64,000 bases of DNA from assembly GCF_003096015.2 (NCBI RefSeq), contig NZ_CP029185.2, positions 3,374,501 through 3,438,500 of the forward strand, in the 5' to 3' direction. Position 1 is the first letter of the stretch, and every line of letters starts with the position of its first letter. The position numbers and the translations under genes are program-made. The DNA comes from Limnobaculum parvum (lineage in GTDB: Bacteria > Pseudomonadota > Gammaproteobacteria > Enterobacterales > Enterobacteriaceae). Below are positions 1-9,870 of this stretch, piece after piece. The notes under the pieces were generated by a model. That model worked only from the letters and a program-made list of their open reading frames with translations, did not search any database and was not told where the DNA came from.

Positions 1-17
1 AAGTTTGAAGGATAACC

Positions 18-1031
18 ATGAGCACCACAGGATTAACATTAGGAAAATTCGCGCCGTTTCATAAGGGGCATCAATATGTCATTGAGACGGCTCTGAAAGA
101 AGTCGATGAACTTTACGTCCTAATTTACAACACATCAGTGACGACTATCCCACTTTCAGTACGGGCTAACTGGATTCGCAAACTCTATCCGCAGGTTAAA
201 GTGATTGAAGCTTGGGATGGCCCTGAAGGCTATTCCAACGATCGCGATTTTGAAATTGAGCAAGAGAACTACATCTTAGCCATGCTGAACGGTCAAAAGA
301 TAACCCACTTTTATTCCAGTGAATTCTACGGCGATCATGTCAGTAAAGCATTGGGTGCCGTAGATCGCCGCATTGATGAAGCGCGTGTGGCAGTGCCAAT
401 TTCGGCAACAGAGATTCGGCAAAATCCTTTAAAGCATCGCCAGTTTATTGATGATGTAGTTTATTCTGATTTGATTACTAAAGTTGTCTTCGTGGGTGCG
501 ATGTCCACGGGAAAATCAACCATTACAGAAGCTTTAGCCAAGCGTTACCAAACAACGTTTGCCAGTGAATATGGCCGTGACTATTGGACGCTACATCAGG
601 TCGACCGACGTATTGGATTTGAAGATTTCAATCAAATCGCGATTGGTCATATTCAGCAGGAAGATAGGGCTGTTGTTAATGCTAATCGCTATTTGTTTGT
701 TGATACCAATGCTATAACTACCTATATGTTTGCTCTGGATTACCACGGGAAAGCGCCTGAGTTATTAACACAATTGGCATTGGAAAATTTCGCACGCTAC
801 GATCTGTTCTTTCTATGCGAAGATGACATTCCCTATGATGATACTTGGGACCGCAGTGGCGAGCAGAAACGTCACATATTCCATCAACAGATTATCGCTG
901 ATTTGAAAGTAAGAAAAATCCCTTATATTTCACTACAGGGATCGCTGGATGAACGGATAAAAAAAGTTGATGCAGTACTAAAACGATTTGAAAAATACAG
1001 CAACGCAATGATGCAACCTTGGAATGATTAA
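18..1031 (+). CDS. nadR: NadR-type NMN adenylyltransferase / ribosylnicotinamide kinase lacking the HTH domain
   Basis: This is a bifunctional NAD-salvage enzyme. The N-terminal nucleotidyltransferase domain carries the HxGH motif as HKGH (residues 15-18) and the ISxTxxR motif as ISATEIR (128-134), which in this family bind ATP and transfer AMP to NMN. The C-terminal kinase domain has a Walker A loop GAMSTGKST (160-168) and the SEYGRDY motif typical of NadR kinases, which phosphorylate nicotinamide riboside. E. coli NadR is about 410 residues with an N-terminal helix-turn-helix; here 337 residues begin directly at the transferase domain, so the protein should be purely enzymatic and not a repressor of nad genes. 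The ATG is preceded by a GAAGGAT ribosome site. The phosphatase gene downstream starts at or just after the stop codon, suggesting one operon. Anything upstream (often pnuC) is outside the window. Confidence 0.88.
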   Translation: MSTTGLTLGKFAPFHKGHQYVIETALKEVDELYVLIYNTSVTTIPLSVRANWIRKLYPQVKVIEAWDGPEGYSNDRDFEIEQENYILAMLNGQKITHFYSSEFYGDHVSKALGAVDRRIDEARVAVPISATEIRQNPLKHRQFIDDVVYSDLITKVVFVGAMSTGKSTITEALAKRYQTTFASEYGRDYWTLHQVDRRIGFEDFNQIAIGHIQQEDRAVVNANRYLFVDTNAITTYMFALDYHGKAPELLTQLALENFARYDLFFLCEDDIPYDDTWDRSGEQKRHIFHQQIIADLKVRKIPYISLQGSLDERIKKVDAVLKRFEKYSNAMMQPWND

Positions 1032-1074
1032 GCTCAAAATCGCAATGATACACTTACCATCATATGGATTATTC

Positions 1075-1662
1075 ATGAATATTTTCAGAAAGATAGGGGT
1101 TATTGGTTCCACCCTGCTGGTTTTATTCTCTGCTTCTGCGATCGCTTCAATCCCCGTTGAAACCGATGTGCATACGCCAGCAGCCAAAGTGAGCGATACC
1201 ACACTAGCGAATTTTTATCAGGTGGATAAAAATCTCTACCGCTCCGGTCAACCGGGTGCAGAACAGATGCAAGAGCTGGAACGTCGGGGAGTTAAATCCA
1301 TTTTGAACCTGCGTAACTTCCATACTGATAACCGCGAAGCAGAAGGCACATCACTGAAGCTTTACCACATCCCTATGGAAGCGGGTCGTTTCACCGAGCA
1401 GCAAGTAATACAGGCTCTAAAGCAGCTCTACCATGCACCAAAACCGGTGCTGATTCACTGTTGGCATGGCAGCGATCGTACTGGGTTGATGGTAGCAATG
1501 TACCGTATGGTATTTCTCAACTGGTCAAAGCAAGAGGCGATTGAAGAACTTAAAAAGCCCGAGTTTGGCTATCACCAATGGGCTTACTACAACATTATTC
1601 AGTATCTGGAAAAAGTGGACGTAGAGAGCATTCGTAAGCAGGTAACGGAAGCCGAAGAATAG
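1075..1662 (+). CDS. Exported dual-specificity/tyrosine phosphatase family protein
   Basis: This is a cysteine-dependent phosphatase of the dual-specificity superfamily. From the ATG chosen here it is 195 residues: residues 1-24 form a signal peptide (basic start, hydrophobic core, AIA-S cleavage), so it should act in the periplasm or envelope. The HCx5R signature is HCWHGSDRTG with Cys129 and Arg135, and a YRSGQP motif near residue 55 is typical of the bacterial group. The longer frame opens at 1024, overlapping the end of nadR by 8 bases; I prefer the ATG at 1075 because it begins the signal peptide. Tight spacing to nadR suggests cotranscription. The substrate (protein phosphotyrosine, inositol phosphate or nucleotide) cannot be read from sequence. 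Confidence 0.82.
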   Translation: MNIFRKIGVIGSTLLVLFSASAIASIPVETDVHTPAAKVSDTTLANFYQVDKNLYRSGQPGAEQMQELERRGVKSILNLRNFHTDNREAEGTSLKLYHIPMEAGRFTEQQVIQALKQLYHAPKPVLIHCWHGSDRTGLMVAMYRMVFLNWSKQEAIEELKKPEFGYHQWAYYNIIQYLEKVDVESIRKQVTEAEE

Positions 1663-1686
1663 AACGGCAGTAGTGACAATCGTTTG

Positions 1687-1721
1687 TATCAGCATTCCAT
1701 CTTTTTAATGGAATGCTGATA
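1687..1721. terminator. Strong hairpin between convergent phosphatase gene and trpS
   Basis: ATCAGCATTCCAT (1688-1700) and ATGGAATGCTGAT (1708-1720) form a perfect 13-bp stem, 14 with the flanking T-A pair, around a 7-base loop. Neither side is followed by a proper T-run, so it is either a bidirectional 3' end hairpin or an mRNA-protecting stem and not a textbook intrinsic terminator. Confidence 0.55.
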
Positions 1722-1736
1722 TAACGGCAAAATAAG

Positions 1737-2741
1737 TTATGGCATCGCCACAAACCCAACAGCCTGATTAACCTTTTCTATTGTCTCTTTGGCGCGTGCA
1801 CTGGCTTTGGCTGCGCCTTCACGCATCACTTGCTGCAAGAAAGCTTCATCATTACGAAAACGGTGATAGCGTTCTTGAAGTTCAGTCAACATATTCGCTA
1901 CCGCCTCAGCCACTTCAGTTTTCAGATGGCCGTACATCTTGCCTTCAAACTCTTGTTCCAGCGTAGCGATCGACTTGCCGGTTACCCCAGACAACATATC
2001 TAACAGGTTAGAAACTCCGGCTTTATTCTCAATATCATAACGCACCACCGGCGGCTCATCGGAATCAGTGACCGCACGTTTCAGTTTTTTCATCACTGAT
2101 TTTGGATCTTCCAGCAGGCCAATAACATTATTGCGATTCTCGTCAGACTTAGACATCTTCTTGGTTGGCTCCAGCAGAGACATCACTCGAGCACCAGACT
2201 TAGGAATGAACGGTTGTGGAATTTTAAACACATCGCCATACAGTGCGTTAAAACGTTGTGCCACATCACGACTCAACTCCAGATGCTGTTTCTGGTCTTC
2301 TCCAACCGGAACCTGATTGGTCTGATACAGTAGAATATCCGCCGCCATTAACACCGGGTAGTCAAACAGGCCCGCGTTAATATTCTCCGCATAACGGCTG
2401 GATTTATCTTTAAACTGAGTCATACGGCTCAGCTCGCCAAAATAGGTATAACAATTCAGAACCCAGCTCAACTGTGCATGTTCAGGAACATGGGACTGAA
2501 TAAAGATGGTGCTCTTCTTTGGGTCGATACCACAAGCCAGATACAGCGCCAGCGTATCCAGCGTGGCTTTACGCAGTTTTTCTGGATCCTGACGAACGGT
2601 AATCGCATGTAGGTCAACAATGCAGTATATACAGTCATACTCATCCTGCATCTGAACCCATTGACGCAGCGCTCCCATATAGTTACCAATGGTCAATTCA
2701 CCTGATGGCTGTGCGCCACTAAATACAATGGGTTTACTCAT
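1737..2741 (-). CDS. trpS: Tryptophanyl-tRNA synthetase
   Basis: This class I aminoacyl-tRNA synthetase charges tRNA-Trp. The 334-residue protein matches the enterobacterial length. The HIGH-like motif is TIGN (17-20) in the [14 protein letters not shown] segment, and the KMSKS loop is at 195-199. It is the last gene of the leftward block gph-trpS, which follows rpe, dam, damX, aroB and aroK as in E. coli; the gap to gph is 9 bases. A strong hairpin lies just past its stop codon. Confidence 0.97.
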   Translation of the reverse strand: MSKPIVFSGAQPSGELTIGNYMGALRQWVQMQDEYDCIYCIVDLHAITVRQDPEKLRKATLDTLALYLACGIDPKKSTIFIQSHVPEHAQLSWVLNCYTYFGELSRMTQFKDKSSRYAENINAGLFDYPVLMAADILLYQTNQVPVGEDQKQHLELSRDVAQRFNALYGDVFKIPQPFIPKSGARVMSLLEPTKKMSKSDENRNNVIGLLEDPKSVMKKLKRAVTDSDEPPVVRYDIENKAGVSNLLDMLSGVTGKSIATLEQEFEGKMYGHLKTEVAEAVANMLTELQERYHRFRNDEAFLQQVMREGAAKASARAKETIEKVNQAVGFVAMP

Positions 2742-2750
2742 GATTTCGTC

Positions 2751-3443
2751 CTAATTCATCTTTGATGTAAGCTGCCCGATAGCGGGCAGAAGATCGGCGA
2801 ATGAAGCTAATACACGGTCAGGATGACTCAGTGCAATAGATTCGCCATAGTTATATCCGTAGGAAAATCCTATCGTTGGGCAACCAGCCGCCTGGCCGGC
2901 CTGAATATCGTTGCGGGAGTCGCCGACAAAAACCAGTTCATCCGCTCGCAATCCTAACTGGCCTAAAACCAGATAGATCGGTGCCGGATGCGGTTTCTTT
3001 TCAATCACATCGTCTCCGCCGATAATCACACTAAAATAGTCTAAAATACCCAATGAACTCAATAAAGGCCGAACAAAGGGAGTCGGCTTATTGGTTACCA
3101 GTGCCATCTTCATGCCACTGCGAGCTAGCGCTTTCAGGGTTGATTCCACGTGGGGGTAGAGCTGAGTTCCCGGTTCCACAAATTTATTATAATAACGGTC
3201 AAACAGGGTACGAGCACCATCCTGATACTCTTTTGATGACTCACCACCGGCCCAGCTCAATGCACGCATAATCAGCACATTTGCGCCATTACCAATCCAA
3301 TGAGAAACGCGCTCTTCACCAGCAGCAGGCAGGCCTAACGATTTCAATGTGGCATCAATAGCCGCAGCCAGACCCGGTAAACTATTTACCAGCGTACCAT
3401 CAAGATCGAACCCAACCCCTTTAATACCGGTCAACATACTCAT
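2751..3443 (-). CDS. gph: Phosphoglycolate phosphatase
   Basis: This HAD-superfamily phosphatase dephosphorylates 2-phosphoglycolate, in enterobacteria mainly a product of DNA 3'-end repair. The nucleophile motif DLDGT is at residues 13-17. HAD motif II is VTNKP (Thr116) and the acidic motif IV is GDSRND near residue 174. At 230 residues it is slightly shorter than E. coli Gph (252). Its ATG overlaps the rpe stop codon as ATGA (3440-3443), which implies translational coupling. A second in-frame Met two codons later is possible. Confidence 0.95.
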   Translation of the reverse strand: MSMLTGIKGVGFDLDGTLVNSLPGLAAAIDATLKSLGLPAAGEERVSHWIGNGANVLIMRALSWAGGESSKEYQDGARTLFDRYYNKFVEPGTQLYPHVESTLKALARSGMKMALVTNKPTPFVRPLLSSLGILDYFSVIIGGDDVIEKKPHPAPIYLVLGQLGLRADELVFVGDSRNDIQAGQAAGCPTIGFSYGYNYGESIALSHPDRVLASFADLLPAIGQLTSKMN

Positions 3444-4114
3444 TGAGTGGCCTTTGCCAGTTCCTGTCTCATTTGATCAATAACCGCTTTATAGTCAGGC
3501 TGATTAAAAATAGCTGAACCAGCAACAAACATATCCGCACCTGCCGCTGCTATCTGCCCAATGTTATCAACTTTAACGCCACCATCGACTTCCAAGCGAA
3601 TATCAAAACCACTGTCATCAATCATCTTGCGAACCTGCCGCAACTTATCGTAAGTGGCTGGTATAAAAGACTGTCCGCCAAAACCTGGGTTAACCGACAT
3701 CAGCAAAATCACATCCAGTTTATCCATGACATAATCGAGATAGCTTAACGGTGTAGCGGGATTAAAGACTAAACCGGCTTTACAACCCTGTTCTTTAATC
3801 AACTGAATCGTGCGATCAACATGTTCCGACGCTTCAGGATGGAAAGAGATATAAGATGCTCCAGCCTTAGCAAAATCAGGGATGATTCGATCAACCGGTT
3901 TCACCATCAAATGCACATCGATGGGTGCAGTAATACCGTAGTCACGCAGTGACTGACAAACCATCGGACCAATGGTTAAATTCGGTACATAATGGTTGTC
4001 CATAACGTCAAAATGCACTACATCAGCACCGGCTGCCAATACTTTCGCCGTATCATCACCCAAGCGGGCAAAATCAGCAGAAAGAATAGAAGGAGCTATC
4101 AGAAATTTATTCAT
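3440..4114 (-). CDS. rpe: Ribulose-phosphate 3-epimerase
   Basis: This TIM-barrel enzyme interconverts ribulose 5-phosphate and xylulose 5-phosphate in the pentose phosphate pathway. Visible family motifs include the N-terminal [17 protein letters not shown] (33-39) with metal-binding residues, HLMV, and EVDGGV with the C-terminal catalytic Asp. The frame is open to 4126, but the Met four codons in (MNKFLIAPS) aligns with the E. coli start and gives 224 residues, so I use it. It lies between dam and gph and overlaps gph by four bases. Confidence 0.96.
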   Translation of the reverse strand: MNKFLIAPSILSADFARLGDDTAKVLAAGADVVHFDVMDNHYVPNLTIGPMVCQSLRDYGITAPIDVHLMVKPVDRIIPDFAKAGASYISFHPEASEHVDRTIQLIKEQGCKAGLVFNPATPLSYLDYVMDKLDVILLMSVNPGFGGQSFIPATYDKLRQVRKMIDDSGFDIRLEVDGGVKVDNIGQIAAAGADMFVAGSAIFNQPDYKAVIDQMRQELAKATQ

Positions 4115-4200
4115 GCATATATCCACTGGTTATCGAAACATTGTTTAAAACAGGCGGTTTGGTTTAAGAATGTTTAACTTCCTGTACCCAGAGTATTTAA

Positions 4201-5019
4201 TCAACTTGGGCGATACAAGGCCAATAATTCATCAACTTTTGTTCTGCCCGCCACATTGCGGCTGATGGTCCTACGCCCTCTAACTACTACCAACTGAGCC
4301 TCTTTATACCATTCACGGGTCAATTCGGTTGCATGGTTAGAGATCAGTACCGGAACACCTAAATTACCAGCCACATCCCGCGCCAGCAAGGCCAAATGTT
4401 GTTGATCTTTAAGGTTGAAGTTATTGGTGTGATAGGCCGTAAAATTAGCGGTTGCAGATAAAGGAGCATAAGGCGGATCGCAATATACCACAGCACCCGA
4501 CGAAGCTTTCATCATGGTCTGCTCATAATTCTCACAAAAGAACGTAGCTCTTTTCGCCTTTTCAGCAAAAAAATAGATTTCGGCTTCCGGAAAATAGGGA
4601 CGCTTATAACGACCAAAAGGCACATTAAATTCGCCACTCAGGTTATAACGGCACAATCCGTTATAACAATGACGATTCAAATAGATAAATAGCAATGCCC
4701 TACGATAGCGATCGCGGCTTTGGTTAAACTCTCTACGCAACTCGTAGTAAACCACTTCCTGATTATGCTCGTCATTAAACAATTCTCTGGCATCTTTTAC
4801 TACTTGCTTGGCACACGCTTTAACAATCTCATATAAATTAATCAGATCGCTATTTATATCTGCCAGAATATATTTATCATAGTCAGTATTAAGAAACACG
4901 GAACCTGCGCCAACAAAAGGCTCGATTAGACACTTCCCTCTAGGCAAATGCTCGCGAATTTCATCGACTAGAGGATATTTTCCCCCGGCCCATTTTAAAA
5001 AAGAACGATTTTTTTTCAT
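4201..5019 (-). CDS. dam: DNA adenine methyltransferase (GATC)
   Basis: This N6-adenine methyltransferase modifies GATC and supports mismatch repair, replication timing and gene regulation. The 272-residue protein opens with the alpha-group order: SAM-binding FVGAGS (35-40) first, then the catalytic DPPY (181-184). The LKWAGGK start and the FNVPFGRY recognition segment are characteristic of enterobacterial Dam. It sits between damX and rpe, as in E. coli. Confidence 0.97.
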   Translation of the reverse strand: MKKNRSFLKWAGGKYPLVDEIREHLPRGKCLIEPFVGAGSVFLNTDYDKYILADINSDLINLYEIVKACAKQVVKDARELFNDEHNQEVVYYELRREFNQSRDRYRRALLFIYLNRHCYNGLCRYNLSGEFNVPFGRYKRPYFPEAEIYFFAEKAKRATFFCENYEQTMMKASSGAVVYCDPPYAPLSATANFTAYHTNNFNLKDQQHLALLARDVAGNLGVPVLISNHATELTREWYKEAQLVVVRGRRTISRNVAGRTKVDELLALYRPS

Positions 5020-5097
5020 GCTGCGAGTCAGTTACTTATACAATTCACAACGGCGTTTTGCACTCTGTTTCAAGCAGCACATTTGCTCATCTTATGG

Positions 5098-6072
5098 TTA
5101 TTTTTGTTTTAGATCCTGATGCACTTGTTGCATCGATCTTACCCATGGCTTGTTAGCCTGAACTTCTTGCGGCATACCTGATAATGCAGAACGCGCTTCC
5201 GTAGCTGAAGCATAATTGCCGGTGACCAAAACAAACCACGGCTTTCCATCGCGGAGAGTTGAATACACCCAGTAATCCGTCATGTTGTTCTTTTTAGCAA
5301 AAGCTAACAACGAATCAGAACGGGAAGCACTGCTAACCTGTAGCGTCACTCGATTCGCCGGAATAGCTGACAGTCCAGAAACGGTGCCTGCCGTCGTAGA
5401 ACTTTTAGCCACAGGCGCAGTTGGCGCTTCGCTTACCTTTGGTGTGGCTGGTTTTGGTGTCGAGGTTGGTTTTGGTGTTGTCGTTGGCTGACTTACCGGC
5501 TTAGACTGGGTTGTTGACCGTGGGGAGCTTGCTGCTGGCTGAGAATACTGCGCCGGTTTTTTTACTGGAGCCGTACCCGTTGGCTGCTGCCCAGCAACAG
5601 TAGTTGGTGTACCAGAACCTGGCATTTCAGTCTCTTTCAAACGGTTCAGTTGCTCTTGCTGTGCAGTTAGAGCATCTGTTATCTCCCCTGGAATTTCAAC
5701 ACGCTGTTGATTTGGTGAACCAGATAGTGGTTGAGATTCTGTCGGTGTACCGGAAATCGGAGGTGGCGTAATTTCCTGCGGTGGATTATTAACTGGCGGA
5801 GTATCCGTCGTTTGCTGTGGCGTACCAGAACCTGAGTTGGTGCCCAAATTGACTTCACGAGGCCCATTATTTTGTGGTGAAGGCGCTTTTAAGGCCGAAC
5901 TCACCAAAAAAATCAGAAGCAGTAGCACCAGAATACCAATACCAATCTTGATATGCTGACGAGATACCGATGCGCTCTTTTGTGGTTTGCTACGCTCACG
6001 ACGTGCAACCCGATCGTCAACATCCAGTTTCATTTCATCAGATTCAAAATCGTCTTGATCTTCTACTCGCAC
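5098..6072 (-). CDS. damX: Cell division protein DamX (SPOR domain)
   Basis: This is an inner-membrane division protein that binds septal peptidoglycan. It has a charged cytoplasmic N-terminus (1-42), one transmembrane helix (about 43-62), a long linker rich in Pro, Thr, Ser and Gln (65-235, with repeated TPKP units) and a C-terminal SPOR domain (about 240-324, beginning VTLQVSSASRSDSL). E. coli DamX is about 428 residues; the 324-residue form mainly has a shorter cytoplasmic and linker region. It lies between aroB and dam in the conserved leftward operon. Confidence 0.93.
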   Translation of the reverse strand: MRVEDQDDFESDEMKLDVDDRVARRERSKPQKSASVSRQHIKIGIGILVLLLLIFLVSSALKAPSPQNNGPREVNLGTNSGSGTPQQTTDTPPVNNPPQEITPPPISGTPTESQPLSGSPNQQRVEIPGEITDALTAQQEQLNRLKETEMPGSGTPTTVAGQQPTGTAPVKKPAQYSQPAASSPRSTTQSKPVSQPTTTPKPTSTPKPATPKVSEAPTAPVAKSSTTAGTVSGLSAIPANRVTLQVSSASRSDSLLAFAKKNNMTDYWVYSTLRDGKPWFVLVTGNYASATEARSALSGMPQEVQANKPWVRSMQQVHQDLKQK

Positions 6073-6148
6073 TTTCCAACCCCTTCAGGTAAATGATATA
6101 TAGCAATAACAACGCATTTATAAATGACAAAAAATATAGGCGTTGGAA

Positions 6149-7234
6149 TTATATCAGGCAATTTCCTATTGCTGACAACACAACTTGGTGGTCAACTCCA
6201 CTTTTTACTTCAGACTGGCCGATGGCCGTCGGCAATACCAAACGTAATTTACCCGCCAGCGTTTTTTTATCGCGCAACATGTGAGGAATATAGGCTTCTG
6301 GTTTCATACTATCAGGCCCATAAATCGGGAGATCGGCACGTAGTAGCAAGTGTTTAATTCGCTCAATATCCTGCTGGCTAAAAATGCCCAGTAATTTAGC
6401 CGTTTCAGCAGCCATTACCATACCCGCAGATACCGCTTCACCGTGCAGCCAGTTACCGTAACCCATTTCAGCTTCTATCGCATGACCAAAGGTGTGACCA
6501 AGATTTAACAGTGCTCTGACACCGTTTTCCCGCTCATCAGCGGCCACCACTTGTGCTTTAATCTCACAACAGCGGCGGATGCAGTACCCCATCGCTTGTT
6601 CATCCAATGCCATCAATCGATCAATATTTTGTTCAAGCCAATCGAATAAATCCGCATCCAAAATGATGCCGTACTTAATCACTTCAGCCATGCCCGAGGA
6701 GAGCTCACGCTTAGGCAGTGTTTTCAAACAGTTGAGATCGATAACCACTGACGCAGGCTGATAAAACGCGCCGATCATATTCTTACCCAGCGGATGATTA
6801 ACCGCGGTTTTGCCACCAACGGATGAATCAACCTGAGACAAGAGTGTGGTTGGCACCTGAATAAAACGCACGCCGCGTTGATAACATGCCGCTGCAAAAC
6901 CGGTCAGGTCGCCAATCACACCACCACCTAACGCAACCAGCGTGGTATCACGACCGTGATTATTCTCCAGCAAGCGGGTGAAGACCAGATCCATCACTGA
7001 CAGCGTTTTATATTTTTCACCGTCAGGCAATATCACAGAATCAACAATAACACCTAAGGTTTCCAAGCTCCTTCTTACTGTTTCCAGACAGAGCGGAGCA
7101 ATAGATTCATTAGTAACAATTAATGCTTTGTCTCCAGACCGGAGAGGAAGAAAAGAATCCGGGTGGCTAAACAAACCAGCCTCAATCGTAATAGGATAGC
7201 TACGCTCTCCTAAAGTAACACTTACCCTCTCCAT
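6149..7234 (-). CDS. aroB: 3-dehydroquinate synthase
   Basis: This NAD- and metal-dependent enzyme converts DAHP to 3-dehydroquinate, the second shikimate step. The 361-residue protein contains the NAD-binding GGGVIGD (103-109), the [16 protein letters not shown] substrate segment (131-146) and the metal-site GHTFGHAIE. It follows aroK by 55 bases and precedes damX, matching E. coli order. Confidence 0.97.
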   Translation of the reverse strand: MERVSVTLGERSYPITIEAGLFSHPDSFLPLRSGDKALIVTNESIAPLCLETVRRSLETLGVIVDSVILPDGEKYKTLSVMDLVFTRLLENNHGRDTTLVALGGGVIGDLTGFAAACYQRGVRFIQVPTTLLSQVDSSVGGKTAVNHPLGKNMIGAFYQPASVVIDLNCLKTLPKRELSSGMAEVIKYGIILDADLFDWLEQNIDRLMALDEQAMGYCIRRCCEIKAQVVAADERENGVRALLNLGHTFGHAIEAEMGYGNWLHGEAVSAGMVMAAETAKLLGIFSQQDIERIKHLLLRADLPIYGPDSMKPEAYIPHMLRDKKTLAGKLRLVLPTAIGQSEVKSGVDHQVVLSAIGNCLI

Positions 7235-7289
7235 AGCATGCCTTTTTAATCTTATTCTTAGATTTAATGCAAAATGAACACATTAAAAA

Positions 7290-7808
7290 TCAGCGGTTTT
7301 CGATTAACTGAATAATTTGGTTTGCAACAACTTTAGCGCTTTGATCGTCCGTCTGAATGGTGACATCGGCAATCTCTTCATATAAAGGATTACGTTCCAA
7401 CGCTAAAGCTTCTAACACTTCGCGCGGTGTATCAACCTGCAACAGAGGACGCTTCTTATCGCGCTGAGTACGCGCCAGCTGCTTTTCGATTGTGGTTTCT
7501 AAATACACCACAATACCGCGTGCGGATAAGCGATTACGGGTTTCTTTCGATTTTACAGAACCGCCGCCAGTCGCGAGGACAATGCCTTGCTTTTCCGTCA
7601 GTTCGTTAATAACTTTTTCTTCACGATCGCGAAAACCTTCTTCGCCTTCTACGTCGAATACCCAGGCTATATCAGCTCCAGTACGGCGTTCAATCTCGTG
7701 ATCGGAGTCTACAAACTCCATATTAAGCTGTTGAGCCAACTGACGACCTATCGTGCTTTTACCTGCACCCATAGGACCGATCAGAAAGATATTGCGTTTC
7801 TCTGCCAT
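7290..7808 (-). CDS. aroK: Shikimate kinase I
   Basis: This enzyme phosphorylates shikimate at the 3-hydroxyl. The 172-residue protein has the Walker A loop GPMGAGKST (11-19), the substrate motif DSDHEIE, the ATGGGSV glycine loop and an RxxxRxPLL lid. It starts at the same MAEKRNIFL as E. coli AroK. No Shine-Dalgarno sequence precedes the ATG, and a promoter-like pair ends only a few bases upstream (see the promoter entry). Confidence 0.96.
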   Translation of the reverse strand: MAEKRNIFLIGPMGAGKSTIGRQLAQQLNMEFVDSDHEIERRTGADIAWVFDVEGEEGFRDREEKVINELTEKQGIVLATGGGSVKSKETRNRLSARGIVVYLETTIEKQLARTQRDKKRPLLQVDTPREVLEALALERNPLYEEIADVTIQTDDQSAKVVANQIIQLIENR

Positions 7809-8169
7809 ATTTTATTGGTATTACTAAGATAATTCGTTAATGACAACCCGCCCCTTAAGGTAAATACATAAACGGGAGTTCACCTGAAACCTCATATGCA
7901 TGATGTGTGAGATCAGACTGGAAATTATCTCAACACTATAGGTGGTTTGGCAACCTAATAAATTTTAGCACCCCAACTTCCTGATGGCAGAACACAAATA
8001 ATTCCATCAAATTTTAGGCTCAAACCTCATGCCAGACCAGTTTCAGATAGACACTTGTAAGCTAAATCCGCCTACGCGTCAAATTTGGATGCTATTGGAT
8101 AAATCACTTTCTGGCAATTTATGCCATTTTTAATGGTCATTATCATGAAAAATATATTTTCTCCCAGCG
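7809..8169. other. Intergenic region between hofQ and aroK
   Basis: These 361 bases separate the ends of the hof operon and the aroK block, both leftward. Apart from the promoter-like pair next to aroK I see no gene, long inverted repeat or intrinsic terminator. Two similar short AT-rich strings (AAATTTTAG) occur near 7956 and 8010. Confidence 0.5.
7818..7846 (-). promoter_or_regulatory. Candidate sigma-70 promoter immediately upstream of aroK
   Basis: On the minus strand TTGTCA (7846-7841) and TAATAC (7823-7818) are separated by exactly 17 bases. The expected start point is about 7811, only some three bases before the aroK ATG, so this promoter would give a nearly leaderless message. Only the motif match supports it. 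Confidence 0.4.
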
Positions 8170-9504
8170 CTATCCATTCAATGTTTTCCCTGTTGATATT
8201 ACTGCTGGGGATGTAATGATAGTCGGAGTGATAAATATCACCAGCTCTCGTTTACTCTGCTTATGTGAATTACGCTGAAACAATGCGCCCAAAACAGGTA
8301 TGTCGCCCAATACGGGAACCTGCTCTTTTCCTGATACTTTATTTTGCTGAAAAATACCGCCCAGCACGATGGTTTCTCCATCAGCCACAGAAACCTGAGT
8401 TTTAATTTCTTGTGTATCAATCGTTAGAATTTCACTTCCATCGCCCTTTTTCAGCCCTTTTCCCGGCATGTTCTGGCTAATTTGCAGCGCCAGTTCTAGC
8501 TGACCTCCCGGAAAGATTTGTGGCGTAACTTCAAGTCCAAGCACCGCTTGCTTAAATTCAATGGATGTTGCACCGCTGGCGCCACTGGAAACTTCATAAG
8601 GAATCTCCGTTCCCTGCTTGATACTGGCGGTCTGCCGGTTTACCGTCATGAGTCGAGGACTGGCAATAATATCTACACTGCTTTCAGCTTCCATGGCTGA
8701 CAACTCCAACCCCAGCAAGCGCCCGTTTAAACGTGCTACCTGAAAGCCTATTTGTCCAGCAGCCGAGCCTGCGGCCAATGTCACATTAAACTGGCTGTTG
8801 ATACCCGCGCCCTCTGACAGCGAGTCACCACCCCATCCCCATCTGACGCCCAGTTCCTGCAAATTTTCATGGCTGATGGTGACAATATGTGCGGTTAACA
8901 AGACTTGTGGTTGCGGACTGTCTATCTCCTGTAGAAAAGACTCTATTGACGGCATGGCTGATGCGATGTCCCGGACAATAACAATATTGGTTCTTATATC
9001 AGCAACGATATTTCCCCTGTCTGACAGAAAATGGCCTTTTTGGCCGTTGAGTAACTTAACTAACTCATTAACATCCGCATACCGAACCCGATACTTAAAG
9101 GTAGTTAGTGGTAATTCCTCGGTTTGCTGCTCCTCAAGCTGTTTATCACGCTGATTTTGAGCTTCTTTCTCCTGACGCGGGATAACCACCATCACATTAC
9201 CATCCAGTTCTGCATCCAACTGGCCTGCCTTTAAAATAGCGGATAACGCCTGCTGCCAAGAAACTTGATTAAGGCGAATACTCAACTTTCCTTTTACGCT
9301 ATCCATCACCACTAAGTTCAACTGTTGGTAGTCCGCTAACGCTTGCAATATCACACTTATCGGCGCATCTTGAAAATCCAGCGAAACAGGGGTTTCAGCC
9401 ACCGGTTCTACGAGCGCAGGCGCAACATCAGCCGGGAATGCTGGCAATGGTAGGCATAGAACACCACACAGACAAATAAAGCGTATGTGTATAAGAAAAT
9501 CCAT
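8170..9504 (-). CDS. hofQ: Outer-membrane secretin HofQ
   Basis: This is a PilQ/HofQ-type secretin, the outer-membrane channel of the type IV pilus-like DNA uptake apparatus; in E. coli it is linked to use of DNA as a nutrient. The 444-residue protein has a signal peptide (cleavage near residue 25), N-terminal secretin domains (about 38-200) and the C-terminal secretin core with the signature VPVLGDIPVLGALFQ near 395-410. It is the last gene of hofMNOPQ and follows hofP after three bases. It is full length, with no frameshift. Confidence 0.93.
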   Translation of the reverse strand: MDFLIHIRFICLCGVLCLPLPAFPADVAPALVEPVAETPVSLDFQDAPISVILQALADYQQLNLVVMDSVKGKLSIRLNQVSWQQALSAILKAGQLDAELDGNVMVVIPRQEKEAQNQRDKQLEEQQTEELPLTTFKYRVRYADVNELVKLLNGQKGHFLSDRGNIVADIRTNIVIVRDIASAMPSIESFLQEIDSPQPQVLLTAHIVTISHENLQELGVRWGWGGDSLSEGAGINSQFNVTLAAGSAAGQIGFQVARLNGRLLGLELSAMEAESSVDIIASPRLMTVNRQTASIKQGTEIPYEVSSGASGATSIEFKQAVLGLEVTPQIFPGGQLELALQISQNMPGKGLKKGDGSEILTIDTQEIKTQVSVADGETIVLGGIFQQNKVSGKEQVPVLGDIPVLGALFQRNSHKQSKRELVIFITPTIITSPAVISTGKTLNG

Positions 9505-9507
9505 TAC

Positions 9508-9870
9508 TTACTTCCTTAGTTTAAGTTCAATAATACTTCGACTGCGACAGGTGCGACTGCCCGCTGATTTATCGGAGAATTGAGCGCTGCCGTACAACAG
9601 ATGATCCAGTTGCCAATAAAACAAAGGCAATGGCTTTTGCCTCGTAATACGTATCCAGCTACCGGCCTGAGTTTGTATCCATCCATACCAGTTTCCATCA
9701 CGCCCAATCACTCCACGTAGAGCCCAATTCAGCAGTTGTTGCTCTTCTTCAACAATAGCTGCCGGGCACTGTGCAACTTCATCAGGTATAAAGGGATTAC
9801 GGCGAGGCGCGTCTTGCGTTAACACCTCGGCAGGCAAGAGCAGTAATAAAACCAGAAAGCGCCACTTCAT
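9508..9870 (-). CDS. hofP: HofP, type IV pilus/DNA utilisation accessory protein
   Basis: This 120-residue exported protein begins with a signal peptide (hydrophobic 4-18) followed by DAPRRNPFIPDE, a proline-rich start typical of PilP/HofP proteins that bridge the inner-membrane assembly to the secretin. Sequence conservation is low, so the call rests on position between hofO and hofQ, size and topology. Its ATG overlaps the hofO stop as ATGA (9867-9870). Confidence 0.82.
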   Translation of the reverse strand: MKWRFLVLLLLLPAEVLTQDAPRRNPFIPDEVAQCPAAIVEEEQQLLNWALRGVIGRDGNWYGWIQTQAGSWIRITRQKPLPLFYWQLDHLLYGSAQFSDKSAGSRTCRSRSIIELKLRK

